A stretch of DNA of 64,000 nucleotides from Mesostigma viride (Eukaryota; Streptophyta; Mesostigmatophyceae; Mesostigmatales; Mesostigmataceae), in the NCBI GenBank assembly GCA_009746045.1, contig RPFO01000392.1, positions 124,001 to 188,000 of the forward strand. The letters run 5' to 3'. The translations under genes were made by a program, and so were the position numbers. Below are positions 32,901 to 43,700 of this stretch, piece after piece. The stretch's first letter is position 1; each line of letters opens with the position of its first letter. The notes beneath the pieces were generated by a model, which saw only the letters and a list, made by a program, of their open reading frames with translations, was not told the DNA's origin and made no database searches.

Positions 32901-33472
32901 GGGGGCCATGGGCGCAAGCATGGGGTGGATGGCAGTGACGATCTAGGGCGGCTGCGCGGCGGGCTGGCCAGGTGTGCCTGCATCTCTCGCCCCCACCCCC
33001 ACCACGCTTGGCGTGCTTGGGTGTGTGCGTGTGAGTCCAAAGGCATTCCGGTGCCCCCATTCGCAAGACATGAGGTCTATCGGCGGAGGTGCGACGATGA
33101 GCACAGAGATAGCGCGGCATGGGCACATAAGGGAGATGGGAAGGGCGGGGAGATGGGAAGGATGTGTAACTTGGATTAGCCTGCAACTTGGATTGGGTCT
33201 ATGTGGCTAACAATATCGCATTTTGTCCACCGGTTGAATGATTGCTTTTGGTGACGACCCGCATGTTGTGTCAACCATGTTGTACCAATGTGGTGGTTTG
33301 TTTCCGGTGTGCTAACGCTTGCCCATCGGTTTGTGTGCGCTGTGCTGTGACCTGCCCACCGGTTCGTCCAGGCCCCACCCACCCCAAGATCAGCCGCGTG
33401 GTCGACTGGGAGCACGCCGAGGAGATGATAATGGAGCTGGCACTCGCCGAGGAGAGGAAGGAGGCCGAATGA
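26928..33472 (+). CDS. HAD-superfamily phosphatase, NT5C-like (7 exons)
   Basis: Exons are 26928-27534, 29008-29105, 30142-30166, 30734-30854, 31730-31788, 32525-32725 and 33372-33472. They total 1212 nt (403 residues plus TGA). All introns are GT-AG and all joins keep phase. The four HAD motifs are present: VDVDEV (Asp199, Asp201, catalytic), VVVTSR (Thr284), Lys in SRSKSQICK, and VLIDDNP (Asp338, Asp339). The protein should be a Mg-dependent phosphohydrolase. The sequence resembles the group with 5'(3')-deoxyribonucleotidase type C (NT5C-like); the substrate is not known. The first about 198 residues precede the HAD core and are Ser/Arg-rich at the start (MAAVHVVGMSCPKAIAAEKF), possibly a plastid or mitochondrial targeting region plus linker. 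The exact start is uncertain: a further upstream exon or a later Met is possible. Introns hold a minisatellite, a MITE and a CA repeat. Confidence 0.85.
28287..28385. repeat. 33-bp minisatellite x 3 in intron 1
   Basis: Three perfect copies of a 33-bp unit (gtaggaagcagcgcccatg...) run in tandem inside intron 1 of the HAD gene. Because 33 is a multiple of three, they give repeated open frames on both strands that are not genes. Confidence 0.9.
28626..28846. mobile_element. Candidate MITE in intron 1
   Basis: This 221-bp segment begins CAGTCATTCGCGCCTTAAG and ends with the imperfect complement cttaggcg-type sequence (aaggcgtgaatgactg). The interior is AT-rich. The termini resemble the right end of repeat D. 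No clear target duplication is seen. Confidence 0.45.
29171..29196 (+). repeat. Intronic copy of part of exon 2
   Basis: The 26 nt from gtacaactggaac to agcctgagcg repeat exon 2 sequence at 29054-29079, 117 nt upstream, with about three mismatches. The copy lies in intron 2 right after an acceptor-like aaagcagag. It looks like a partial local duplication of exon 2. Confidence 0.6.
29880..30012. repeat. (CA)n microsatellite in intron 2
   Basis: This is an impure CA/CG dinucleotide run of about 130 bp (cacacaca, gcgcacac) ending 130 bp before the microexon at 30142. The open frames across it are spurious. Confidence 0.92.
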
Positions 33473-33895
33473 GGAGGGGGGCGGAGGCCGGAGCAAGGGG
33501 AGAGGAGGGGAAGTCGCTGGTCAAGGGGACAAAGGGGAAATGAGGGGAAAGGGCTGGTCAAGGAGAGAAAGGAGGCCGAAGGAGGGTGAGGGGGCGGGGG
33601 CCGGAAGGAGGGGCAAAAGCAGGCAGAGGAGCGGAAGGAGTGAGCATACTGGCCAAGGAGAGGGAGGAGGGATGTGGTCGAATGAGGCAGGACGAGAGCG
33701 GAGGGGGGATGAAGAAGGGGGCGCGAATGATGAAGGCGGGGGATTGAGGCAAAGGAGAGGATTGACAGCGAGCAAGTTTACCATACTTCTGCAGCATGCT
33801 GTCTACTATACTTGCCGTGTTCCACGGCAGCGATGGCGCCGACTTTGGTGTGTGAAACGTTTATGTGGCATTAGCCAGCCTTGGTGAACGCGTAC
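33473..33895 (+). other. Purine-rich 3' untranslated region of the HAD gene
   Basis: After the TGA at 33470-33472 the plus strand is strongly purine-rich (aggagg, ggaagg blocks) to about 33760. This is followed by mixed sequence up to a TGTAA. Open frames on both strands here have no domains. Confidence 0.4.
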
Positions 33896-33900
33896 TGTAA
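33896..33900 (+). terminator. Candidate TGTAA polyadenylation signal
   Basis: TGTAA is the usual poly(A) signal in chlorophyte algae. This one lies about 424 nt after the HAD stop codon, and a second lies at 33917-33921. Placement alone supports it. Confidence 0.3.
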
Positions 33901-33921
33901 GACCCTCTGCAGAGGATGTAA

Positions 33922-35415
33922 GACGCGTGTGATACGGCCGAATGCGTTGGGATCCTTTTTTAAAGAGCGAGCACCCATTTCAGCATCACTGGCCAGCAAG
34001 GGGGAGGGGGGCGGGGGGGAAAGGGAAGATGATCCAATCAGAGATGGTTGCTGGGTGCTCTGTGGGGCGGGACCCTGCAGGAAGCTATGCCCATAAGGTT
34101 GGCAGCATGCTGGTTGGGGAGGGGAGTTTAGGGCTAGTTTCTTGTTTGATGCATTACGTAACGGTCGATGCTGGGATGAAGGGAAGGATGAAAGGGCATG
34201 GCTTTGGTTGAGTCTTTGGCCCTGCTTGGCATCTGTCGGCACCGCTGGCCAGGTACCTGCATGAGAGCAGCTTCTGGCTGGCTGGCCCCGGCATTACTGC
34301 CTGGAGTCAGGGAATATGTTTTTACTTGGTCCGTTCAGACGAACCAGAAGGTTGCGCAGTTTTTCGTTTTGGGGGTTTAGGGGAAGTGGGGGAAGGGATT
34401 GCCTTGTGCGCGGGACGGTTGATGGGTGCCGCCCTGGGTGGTGGATGCCGTACTGGCGCTTGTGGCTCCTGTTGCAGCACAGGGAGTTGTGGCCCATGGT
34501 TTTGGGAGTTGTGTGGTCCATGGAACTTGCAACCCATCGGGGTTGGCCTGCTTGGGTGGGCGATCACCATTCTATTCAGCCAATGCCCTGAGCACTACCT
34601 ATCACTGATGGGTTGCCCCTGGCCGCCCGTGCGCCTGGAGGGTATGTGGGCCCCTTTGCGCATGACAACTGTTGTGGGTAAGCAGGTTCATGTGGGACTC
34701 ATGGGGGCGCTTTTGTTGGCTTACTGCAGACGTGCTCAAAGGCGAGCATTCAACTGGCTGTTAGCGTAAACTTACCTGTAATAGCCCGAGGCTTCGTTGT
34801 TCTCGGGAGGGGCATAGCTCGAAGATTTTCCTGCAATCCTTGTTTCTTCCCCACCGTGTGCACATGGCATCCTGGGCATGCAATCGAGACATGGTTCAGG
34901 TGTTGTCACTGGGTACAAGGTTGCCAGGGCGCAAGTTGCACAGATTACATGTGCAACACGAATGTCCATAGGTGTAGCTCGCTCGCAACTTGTGACAAGG
35001 CCGTTTCATGAATGTCTGGCATCTGTGCCTTTTCCACCTTTGAAGTTTATGTAGGTTGTAAGTAGGACGTCATCGTCCTGCTTGTGTCACTGGGACAAGC
35101 AGCGCTGGCATGAATTCGACAGGACTTTGACAAGTTAGAAAGCTGGTAATGAAATATCGAGTTGTCCTTACACCTATATAAAGAGGACTTGGTGACCGTC
35201 TGTCGCCTAATTAGGTAGTGAACCGTGGCTGAAAAATCAGCCGTTCGGGCGTACTCAGGAGATCGACGGACGAATCCCAGAAACAGTACGCGCGAAGCGC
35301 CGAGCGAGCAGCCGCTTCAGCGGCCTCCTCTCCGGAGCGCAGCGAGGGATCACGCTACGATTGAACCTCTCCGGAGCACAGCGAAGGAGTACGTTCCTAA
35401 TAGGAAAAAGGGACG
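33922..35415. other. No gene recognised
   Basis: This is intergenic sequence with short unsupported open frames. The part 35221-35415 is the left flank of the nested LINE stack and contains arms such as ctctccggagcgcagcg / ctctccggagcacagcg. Confidence 0.3.
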
Positions 35416-35530
35416 GAAGGACTTTCAGGGGTTTTCCCAAAAGGGTAGGGAAACCTGTCACCAACTACGTTCAGATGTTGCTGGACGACCTAGTGGTCCC
35501 AGCCCAGTTTGAGCACCGCATCCACTCTCT

Positions 35531-35596
35531 TCTTCTCAGGGATATGTGCTACATTGACTCCCAACGGAGTGATGTTGATAATTAATTAATTAATTA
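35531..35596 (+). mobile_element. 66-bp ORF1-only-type LINE tail insertion
   Basis: This lies inside A3, flanked by ATCCACTCTCT at 35520-35530 and 35597-35607. Removing it restores the LINE A sequence seen at 36121-36151. It contains little more than the 3' hairpin (ACTCC-CAAC-GGAGT) and the (aatt)n tail. Confidence 0.85.
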
Positions 35597-36014
35597 ATCC
35601 ACTCTCTCTCCCGTCTTTGGACTGCCATGCAGGACAAGACGCGGTGGAAGAAGATTGTCAAGGCGCACACGCCCGACCCTGTGGGCAAGCCACCTCCCCC
35701 CAAGCGGAGGAGGCGTTTTGATGAGTAGTGTAGTTAGGATTTTCTAGATAGAGTTAGGATAGTTCGATCACGCGGCTTAAAAAAATTAAATTAAATTATA
35801 ACATGCCTCCGTGGGGAGATCATGTAGCACATATTCCATGATGGATGGGGTGGGGGAAGCCGCGTAATCGAACTATCCTAACGCTAAGCTATTAAATTAA
35901 ATTATAACATATGCCTCCGTGGGGAGGTCATGTAGCACATATTTCATGATGGATGGGGTGGAGGAAGCCGCGTGATCGAACTATCCTAACTCTATCTAGA
36001 AAATCCTAACTGCA

Positions 36015-37664
36015 CTACTCATCAAAACGCCTCCTCCGCTTGGGGGGAGGTGGCTTGCCCACAGGGTCGGGCGTGTGCGCCTTGACAATCTTCTTCCACC
36101 GCGTCTTGTCCTGCATGGCAGTCCAAAGACGGGAGAGAGAGTGGATGCGGTGCTCAAACTGGGCTGGGACCACGAGGTCGTCCAGCAGCATCTGAACGTA
36201 GTTGGTGACAGGTTTCCCTACCCTTTTGGGAATGTCCTTGGGGCCAGGCCAGGTCAGAATGTGCCGCCCTGGCTGTCCAAGCCGCTGGGGGCCGGCCAGA
36301 CCAAGGGTGGTGTCGACCTGGCTGGTGCGGGCAAGGTGTCCTACAAATGCTATCCTACGCTGTCTAATCTCGTCCGAAACACGAGGCATGCCATGATACA
36401 GAGACTCTGATGACGGACGCTCGGAAAAACCTACATTAAGGACCTGCCGGAGCATCCTGTAAACTGTGCCGTCGAGCCGAGCTGCCAGTTTGGGTGTGAT
36501 TGTCCACGCCTCGGCGCCATACGTGAGCACCGTGAGGACGAGGACCTTGAAGAGCATGCGCTTGCGGTGCCCGTTCAGGCCCTTCGAGCGCCAGTAGGGT
36601 GTGAGCGAACGGAGCTTGGCCCAGGCAAGGCCGATGCGGGTGTCCACATCGTCGGCGGTGTCAGGAAGCCAGCTCCCCAGCAGCTTGAAGCGGTCGCGGA
36701 ACGGGACCTCCGTCCCGTCGAGCAGGCGCGGCAGCGGTGGTTTACTGGATGCTCCTATCACCATCGCCTCAGTTTTGACACTAATCTCCAGCCCCACCGC
36801 CCGCGCCTCCAGGCCCAGGCAGTCCAGCCAGGTCTGAATGTGCTCGGGGCTCTCGATGAGGGTGGTATCATCCGCATAAATCAGGTCGGCAAGGCGGTAA
36901 CCCGGTCTAACCCCGCCGTGCTCTTTCACGTTAAGGATGTCCAAGCCTGGCTCGAACCCCTTAAGAGCAGTAAAGCGCGCACGTGCCCGGCGCATGACGT
37001 GATCCACGACAATAATGAACAGGTATGGGGACAGGACACAACCTTGCCACACCCCGTGGTGAAGGGGGAATGGTGGAGTGGTGCCCTCCGCAGTCCGCAC
37101 TACTGCCTGTGAACCCTCATACAGACGGCGAATGGCAGCAATAAACGCAGGTGGTACCCGATCCAGAGCTAGGATGGCCCAAAGAGCCTCCCAGAGAACC
37201 GTGTCAAAGGCCTTGATATAGTCAACAAAAATGAAGACCAGCGGCAAACTGTCAGGGGGAAGTCGACGCACCTCCTCCATCAACCGGCGCGCGACAAACA
37301 CAGCCATGACAGTGTTACGACCACGACGGAAACCCATCTGAGACTCACCCAGGTGTGGGTCCAGCGCGGCGCGGAGCCTGTGCAGCATCATGCGCATGAA
37401 GACCTTCAGCGCGGCGCTCTGGAGGCAGACACCCCGGTAGTTGCCGGGGTCAGCAGCAGAGCCCTTCTTGTACAGCATGACGCGGATGGCCGTCTGCCAC
37501 TCAGCAGGCGGAGGCTCGTCAGAGAGCAGGACACGGTTGCAGAACGCCAGCAGAAGATCCCTAACCGCCAGATCAGGGGTCTTCAGCAGCTCAGCAGAAA
37601 GGTGGTCGGCACCGACCGCCGCATCGTACCGCAGGCGAGCAAGGGCGCCGTCCAATTCCTTCAA
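36015..37664 (-). CDS. LINE A1 reverse transcriptase and C-terminal region
   Basis: This 549-codon open frame carries the RT core of a LINE ORF2. Motifs in order are VGADHLSAELLKT, IRVMLYKKG, DPGNYRGVCL, ESQMGFRRGRNTV, FIFVDYIKAFDTV, HGVWQGCVLSPYLFIIV and ADLIYADDTTLI, with YADD as the catalytic pair. The C-terminal part has YGAEAWT, then RQRRIAFVGHLARTSQ, and ends in a lysine/arginine-rich KRRRRFDE. It copies LINE RNA onto nicked chromosomal DNA. Upstream in the element the frame shifts relative to the APE part, so ORF2 as a whole is interrupted. LINE B (52811-53052) has a close relative of the YADD region. Confidence 0.85.
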   Translation of the reverse strand: MKELDGALARLRYDAAVGADHLSAELLKTPDLAVRDLLLAFCNRVLLSDEPPPAEWQTAIRVMLYKKGSAADPGNYRGVCLQSAALKVFMRMMLHRLRAALDPHLGESQMGFRRGRNTVMAVFVARRLMEEVRRLPPDSLPLVFIFVDYIKAFDTVLWEALWAILALDRVPPAFIAAIRRLYEGSQAVVRTAEGTTPPFPLHHGVWQGCVLSPYLFIIVVDHVMRRARARFTALKGFEPGLDILNVKEHGGVRPGYRLADLIYADDTTLIESPEHIQTWLDCLGLEARAVGLEISVKTEAMVIGASSKPPLPRLLDGTEVPFRDRFKLLGSWLPDTADDVDTRIGLAWAKLRSLTPYWRSKGLNGHRKRMLFKVLVLTVLTYGAEAWTITPKLAARLDGTVYRMLRQVLNVGFSERPSSESLYHGMPRVSDEIRQRRIAFVGHLARTSQVDTTLGLAGPQRLGQPGRHILTWPGPKDIPKRVGKPVTNYVQMLLDDLVVPAQFEHRIHSLSRLWTAMQDKTRWKKIVKAHTPDPVGKPPPPKRRRRFDE

Positions 37665-37868
37665 AGTGAAGGGGGGACGACGTCGTCAGTGGCAAGGCAG
37701 CCCTCCTGCAAGGCGGGGACTTGGTAGTCCGCGGCCGAGGAGGGGGGCGCTGGCGGCGGCGGGGGTCCGGCGACCCCGAGGCGGGCGGCCGTCTCGGGGT
37801 GAAGCGGCGGGGGGGGGCGCGAGCCCCACCGGTCAAGGAAACATTGTGGGCCAACCAGCGGTCAAGGC

Positions 37869-39170
37869 TTACCGGCGCCGTGCCGTCCCCCGTGTGCTCC
37901 ACCGGGTGCGCTGCCGCCGGCCGCCGAGCCGGTCGAGGTGGTACCACATGTCCTTGCCCTGGTTGCGGGCCTGGCAGGCCTTGGCATCCGCGATGCACTG
38001 GGCCGCCTCCGCGTCCTGAGCGTGCTCGTAGGCCTCCACAAGGGCGGCCTGGAGCAATGGTTTCTGCAGCGGGTCCCGGTTACGCTTGAGGCGGTGCCGG
38101 GCGGCCAAGACCTTGGGGTCCTGGCGGTAGAGCGGGCCGGGGCGGCGGCGGGGCATGACCGGCAGGTGCCGGGCCGCCAGCAACGGGGCACGGGCCGCAA
38201 AGCCCGCAAAAATGGCTGCGTTGGGGGCACCATTGTCCAGCTCGTCGACGTCCGCCCGGGCGTCCAGGGCCGACAGGTACTTCCGTCGGCACCAGTTCCG
38301 CTCGTGCTCGGCGTCCGTCCAGTCCTCAGGATCTCCCTTGACCGGACGTAGAGCAGACCAGTCAGGGCGGACCACTGGGGCGCGGCGCGCGGGGACGTGG
38401 AACCGGAGCCGAAGGGTCGCGCGCACCAACCGGTGGTCAGAGCACACCGTCGGCGTGTCAAACACTCGGGTGTCCAGAACCGAGGTGCACCTGGACTGCC
38501 GTACCACCACGTAGTCCAAACAGGCCTGACGGCCGTTAGGGCCACGAAAAGTGACCAAGTCCTGTGAGGGACATTGGAAGTGGCAGTTGACAGCAACCAT
38601 CCCGCTATCCCGCAAAAAGGCAGAAAACAGGGGAGTGTTGTCGTTAGCAGTAGTGTCAGCAGGCGCAAAGCGGCTGCCAGCAGTGCCCACGGGGAGCGTG
38701 GCATTGGCGTCAAGCAGCATAACCAAAAAGTGGCGGGCCGGGGTGACCCTCTCAAGGTCATGCAAGGATTCGAAGAACTCCTCACGGGCCGAATCAAGTA
38801 GACCACTGTGGGGTGCGTAGCCCACCCCCACCGTGAGGTGGTGTTTGGACCGCCCCTCGACAGAGGTGAAATGTGCTACCATAAGGCGTGGGGTTAGAAA
38901 CTTAAGCGTGCTGAGGCTAGCAACTGCCAGCGGCGAGCACAAAAGACCAACACCACCTTGGCCAGACGTACCGCTGCCAGCAAAGTAAAACCTCCAGCCA
39001 CCCGCCAAGCGATCAGTGCTCACCATGCCAAGTGCATGGCACCGTGCGGCGGTGTTCCTGGACGCCTAATATAGATACACGATGCTCAATGCAGAATGCG
39101 ACTAGCTCCTCTACCCGGCAGCTATGGTCGTCATCTAGCAGTGTGCGGGTGTTAAAAGTGGCAAGGGCCA
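37869..39170 (-). pseudogene. LINE A1 APE endonuclease region
   Basis: This is the N-terminal part of ORF2. The start region reads LATFNTRTLLDDDHSC and HRVSILGVQEHRR (39060-39165), typical of an endonuclease/exonuclease/phosphatase fold. A frame change near 39030 leads into a 385-codon frame (39026-37869). That frame carries GGWRFYFAGSG, VMLLDANATLP (Asp-x-Asn) and VCSDHRLVRATL (the SDH motif). A second frame change separates it from the RT. The endonuclease would nick target DNA to prime reverse transcription. Confidence 0.7.
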
Positions 39171-39573
39171 AGGATGCCTGCTGGCCCACCAGGGGAGGAC
39201 GACGATGGATGATGGGGGTGGATGCGGCGGGGGGTGGGGTGGGGGTGAAACGGAGGGGGGAAGGGAAGCGGTAGAAATAGTGCTTTTCATCGCATTTTTT
39301 TTGTCCTGCAAGCGTAGGATGCGAGCCTGCCGCTTGCTCTGGGTATTCGGGGTTGGGGCTGATTGCGCAACGCCGAGGCGTAGGTAATCTAGCAAACGTT
39401 GGGTTTTACGAATCTGACATTTGACAGATGAGGTTGTGGCCCGAAATACCGGCACCACCATGGCTTTCACCCGACGGTTAGGTCGAGGCATGGTAGTGGA
39501 ACGGGACTGTTTAGAGGCTGTCTGCCTGTCTCCGAAGCCTGTTAGCCGCGAGCCGACGAGGAAGGTTGTCTAC

Positions 39574-40065
39574 CTACTGGTCACCACCAGGGGCAGCACG
39601 CTTCTCACCACGAGACTTCTCACTACGAGACTCTGCACCCGTGGTGTTAATCTCAACACCGTCAAAAAAGGCAACCCAGCGACCATCCGACTTCAAACGC
39701 ATCTGCACACGCTTCCCTCCCTGTACGTACCCATCCCGGATGGCCACGACCTTCGCGTGATTCCAGACCTTGCTCCTTGCCGCCAGCTGTGCAGGGGTGT
39801 AGTCCTCGTCCATGCTAATGAGGCTGCCCTTGAGCAGGCGACGGGCGCCCATGACCCGTTTCTGGTCGTTCACAGTGGCCATGGTGACCAGGACCAGGCA
39901 ACCTGGGCCTGGCAGGCGGATTGCCCTGTCAATGGTCACGTGATCGCGCAGCTGCAGCAACCCCAAGAACATGGGGCCCCGCAAGGCCTCGGTAAGTGCT
40001 TGTGCGGTGTCATGCGTGCCCTGAACATTCTTGAGAATGATATTGCGTTGTCTGAGCTGAGCCAC
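39574..40065 (-). CDS. LINE A1 ORF1, C-terminal domain
   Basis: This 163-codon frame matches the layout of an L1-type ORF1 RRM/CTD region: QRNIILKNVQGTHDTAQAL, then CLVLVTMATVNDQKRVMG, then LLKGSLISMDEDYTPAQL and a final strand region RVQMRLKSDGRWVAFFDG. The N-terminus is missing because the element is truncated at 40073. ORF2 begins about 400 nt downstream. It has the same fold as the ORF1-only LINE protein, but the sequences are clearly different. Confidence 0.6.
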   Translation of the reverse strand: MAQLRQRNIILKNVQGTHDTAQALTEALRGPMFLGLLQLRDHVTIDRAIRLPGPGCLVLVTMATVNDQKRVMGARRLLKGSLISMDEDYTPAQLAARSKVWNHAKVVAIRDGYVQGGKRVQMRLKSDGRWVAFFDGVEINTTGAESRSEKSRGEKRAAPGGDQ

Positions 40066-40340
40066 ATTCTGCTCGCTAAGCTATCTAGTCTAGAAATCCT
40101 CACTACACTACTCATCAAAACGCCTCCTCCGCTTGGGGGGAGGGGGCTTGCCCACAGGGTCGGGCGTGTGCGCCTTGACAATCTTCTTCCACCGCGTCTT
40201 GTCCTGCATGGCAGTCCAAAGACGGGAGAGAGAGTGGATGCGGTACTCAAACTGGGCTGGGACCACTAGGTCGTCCAGCAACATCTGGGTGTAGTTCGTG
40301 ACAGGTTTCCCTACCCTTTTGGGAATGCCCTCTGGGCCAG

Positions 40341-40789
40341 GAGTTGAGAAAGACTTTGGAAGGGTTTGGTTGCAATGGCTGCGGCTCCTTGGCCGCTGTT
40401 TATTGCTTTAATTTATACATTTACAGCGTCAACCTTCTAGAGATGCCTAGAAACCTTGTCCTGCACTGTCGTTACAAGTATGGCAATGCAGTATGCGTTG
40501 TGCACATGGAACCTTCTAGACACCAGACGCCAAACTTCAGTCTGCCATGGTTATATCTTAACAACCCGTGGCAAGACTGCAACCATTGTGGCAACCATTG
40601 TGCCCAGCGACATGAGTCGCACCGGATTCATTGTCCGCATCTAGGTAATCAACATCACGTGCGGCAAACAGATATATTGCATAACAGAAAACCGGGATTG
40701 AATAATGCATACATTTATTTTAATGTGTCGTTCCGACAGTATTTTTCCGAGCCCTGCCCAGCATCATTTGTAATGCTTTACAACTCCAG
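40341..40789 (-). repeat. 3' LTR of the Copia-type element
   Basis: A 449-bp terminal repeat, identical by eye to 46232-46680. Plus-strand ends are gagttgag and caactccag, with a short inverted match (gagttg/caactc). Open frames across it are not genes. Confidence 0.88.
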
Positions 40790-43700
40790 CACTTTTCTTT
40801 TTCATGTGGCAAAGATGGCCAGCGTACTCTTATCAGTCATTACGGCCGCGCGGGCCATGCCATCATGAATAGCAACTACAACACCGACATAGTCTCAGAG
40901 GGTAATGCCCACTGAACATTATTATACAATAGGTAATCACTCCCGGGGAAAACCTACCAAGGCTGAAAACCCGTGGCGCGGGGCCATTCATGGTTCAACG
41001 CAACTCAACTAGTGCGAAGACTGACCCAGTGATAGCCTATTCATCGTGTGTCGCAGAAGCGGGTACTGTGCCTTAGCTGAGCTATACAGTTTAGTAAGGG
41101 CATCGGAGTAGTTCCTTTCGCCCGGCACATGCTGGGTACTGACACAATCAGAGAACTCCTTGACCCTGAGGAAGTCCAAGTCCCGTGTGCGGGCATAAGG
41201 GTTCTCAATGAAATCAACAACCGCCTGGCTGTCCGTGCGTATCACGCGACGGAGATGCGGAGTGGTGCCGCCCACCGCGAGAATCCAGCAAATGAGCGCG
41301 TGGAAGTAGGACAGCTCGCTCGCAGCCTCGCAGTATGCGCGCGCCTCAGCGGTGTCGGATCCCACATACACGCGGCGGTGCAAACGGGAATACCATGCAA
41401 AGATGGAAGACATCGTGGGTTGGTCAGCGTTGCAAATGGTAGTGACAGCAGCGCACCTACCACGCATCTTGGTGAGCACGCGGGCATCTAGGGAACTGTC
41501 GCAATAAGACACAAGCTCCACGGGCTTATCCCAGTCTACACCTTGTAACATCAACCCGGGTGAGGCCAGGAGGTACTGCACAATCACCGCACGGTCAATA
41601 AGGCACAGTACATTGTCAGGCAGTCGGCTAAGGACAGCCAAATCAGGGCTAGTGGTGCAGGCCAGCCAATTAAGCTTGCCACGCAATGTCCCACACTCAG
41701 ACGCAAGAAGCGGCCCACTGCTGCTCATCACCTCCTTAACCAAATCCTGCACATAGCTGCCCTTGGCTGAAGCAACATCGCCCACTTGCCATGCTCATCG
41801 TGATCCAGGACAGTGTCCATGCCCATGAACTGAACCACCTTGCCCGGCTCACGGAAAATAAGCTTGCCCACAGGGTACCTGGCATGCACAATGCTATGGA
41901 ACCAGGCAATCCATTCACGCGGGCCAAAGCAATCACAGTCATCCGCATGTACGAACACAAACACCAGCTCGCCCTTCCAGACGCCCACAAACAAGGAGGG
42001 GTCCAAGTCACTGTACACCATGCGAGCTGTGTCAAGGAGAAGGCGCTCTAGGCTCAGGCGCCAAGCCCGTGGACCAGCCACGGTCCCATCAACCGCCTTT
42101 ATCAACCGCATAAACTTCTTTCCTACAAGAGGCTCCCAGATTTTGGGTGTCCTAACATAGAGGGGTGTGGTTCCATCCCATAGCCGAGCACTTTCATTGG
42201 CATCCCCGTGGAGGTAAGCCTTTGAAAAATCTAGCACAGCGGACCCATGTGGCATACCCCTATTCAAGCGCCCTAGATGAAAGCACACTACCATGCGCCA
42301 CGTATCCTTGTTTAAACCTGGCGCAGTCAAGGCCGAAGGGGGCAGGTCAGAAGATCCAGAAAACTCTAGCACTACAGGTCTAGCAAATTCTACTTTCCTA
42401 TCAGTGCCCGGGACGGGCTTCATCTGAAATGTCCACTTAAAGCGAAGCAATCTGCCATCCCTCGGTACAACGTCCACAGGCTCCACACACCCCAGCCCTA
42501 GCCATCGTTCCCCCGCAGCCAAGATGGCACCTTGGGTATTGTCTAGACCCTCCTCAGTCGAGACGTGCCTGGCTACATCAAAGAAGGACATGGGGCTCTC
42601 TTTAGCAAAGTCATGAAAATTAAGCCCCAAGCTTTCAGGGGTAAGGGCCTTAGGGGTAATGAGATCACGGGCAGGAGGCAACTCAGAATCATTGTACTCT
42701 ACCCCTTTCAGGGCTGCCACCATAGGCAAGGAGAGGCCCCTAGTCGCTACATCAAGGGAGAAATTGTTTAATCTCAGGTAACCGAATCCCGCTCGAGACA
42801 ACTGTGTGCTACTAACTGTGACCCCGGGTAGGGACAAGAATGGCTGCCCCAAAAGTGCTGGGCCCTCGTATCCCTCCACCACACACATAGGCGTCTCAAC
42901 ACCCAGGATCTCTAGTGGGATCTCCCCCAAGACCTTGTAAGACCCCGACCTAGCAAAGTCAGTGACCTGGGTCCACCGGGAGGGAAACAAGGGACAATCA
43001 TCATCTACACAATACTCCCCAATAATGGAGACCTGGGCTTGGGTGTCTACGAGAAGCCCACACTGAAGTGACCAAGTGGCCGAGAGTGAGGAAATCACAG
43101 CGATGCTCGGGTCAAGCTGAGGTGGTGCACTGCCCATTGCACAGGTTGGGTTGCGAAGGGAAGCAAGCCCCATGGTATTGTCTCGGCGCCTCAGCCCTAG
43201 CACAATCTTGTTCAGCAAACCACCACGCCCCTGGCTAGGCTGACTAACGGCAGCCGGATCCTGGCTAACGGCAGGAGTAAAGCCCGCCCTACTACCCTCG
43301 CGCAGGTCAGCAGGGGGCTCGCTCATTACGCCTCGAACATCCTCCGCTAGAGCCCGCACGTCCCCATCATCATCTACGTCACCATCGTCCTCGCTATTCC
43401 CCACAAAGACATCCATAGGGTCAGAGGCAGGCAGAGAACGAGGGGGAGAGGTGGGAACATCACCTGGCTCTCGCACGAAGTGCGCCACGTCCGCGTAGTA
43501 GTGGAGAAGTCGCTCCCATGCGCTCGTGTGCGGCAGGTAAGGCTTGAGTCTGCTCCAGGGAATGTGGTGTTGCTTGCCCTGCAAGGACACAATCGCCTTG
43601 CGTACATGCACGTCCACAGCCTCCACCGTGGCTGGGCCCTCCCATTGTCCCCTCTTGCCAAAGGAGCCCTCATCATGAATCCAAACCTGGTCCCCTACGC

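Larger units (their letters stand above)
35893..40073 (-). mobile_element. LINE A1, L1-type with APE and RT (third level)
   Basis: A 4.18-kb LINE lies in the 3' end of A2, flanked by CGCTAAGCTAT at 35882-35892 and 40074-40084. Minus-strand order is: end part of ORF1 (40065-39574), APE endonuclease, RT, C-terminal region (stop at 36015), 3' untranslated region with the CCTCC-CCAC-GGAGG hairpin, and an (aattt)n tail. It is 5'-truncated within ORF1. ORF2 has a few frame changes. Confidence 0.85.

Noticed and set aside
33521-34608. Several overlapping open frames on both strands after the HAD gene
   Set aside because: They follow a purine-rich stretch with few stops and have no domain or splice support.
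36075-37112. Plus-strand frames opposite LINE A1
   Set aside because: They are antisense shadows of the reverse transcriptase frame, which has all RT motifs on the minus strand.
40344-40868. A 174-residue open frame found twice (also near 46235)
   Set aside because: It is the LTR sequence read by chance in one frame.
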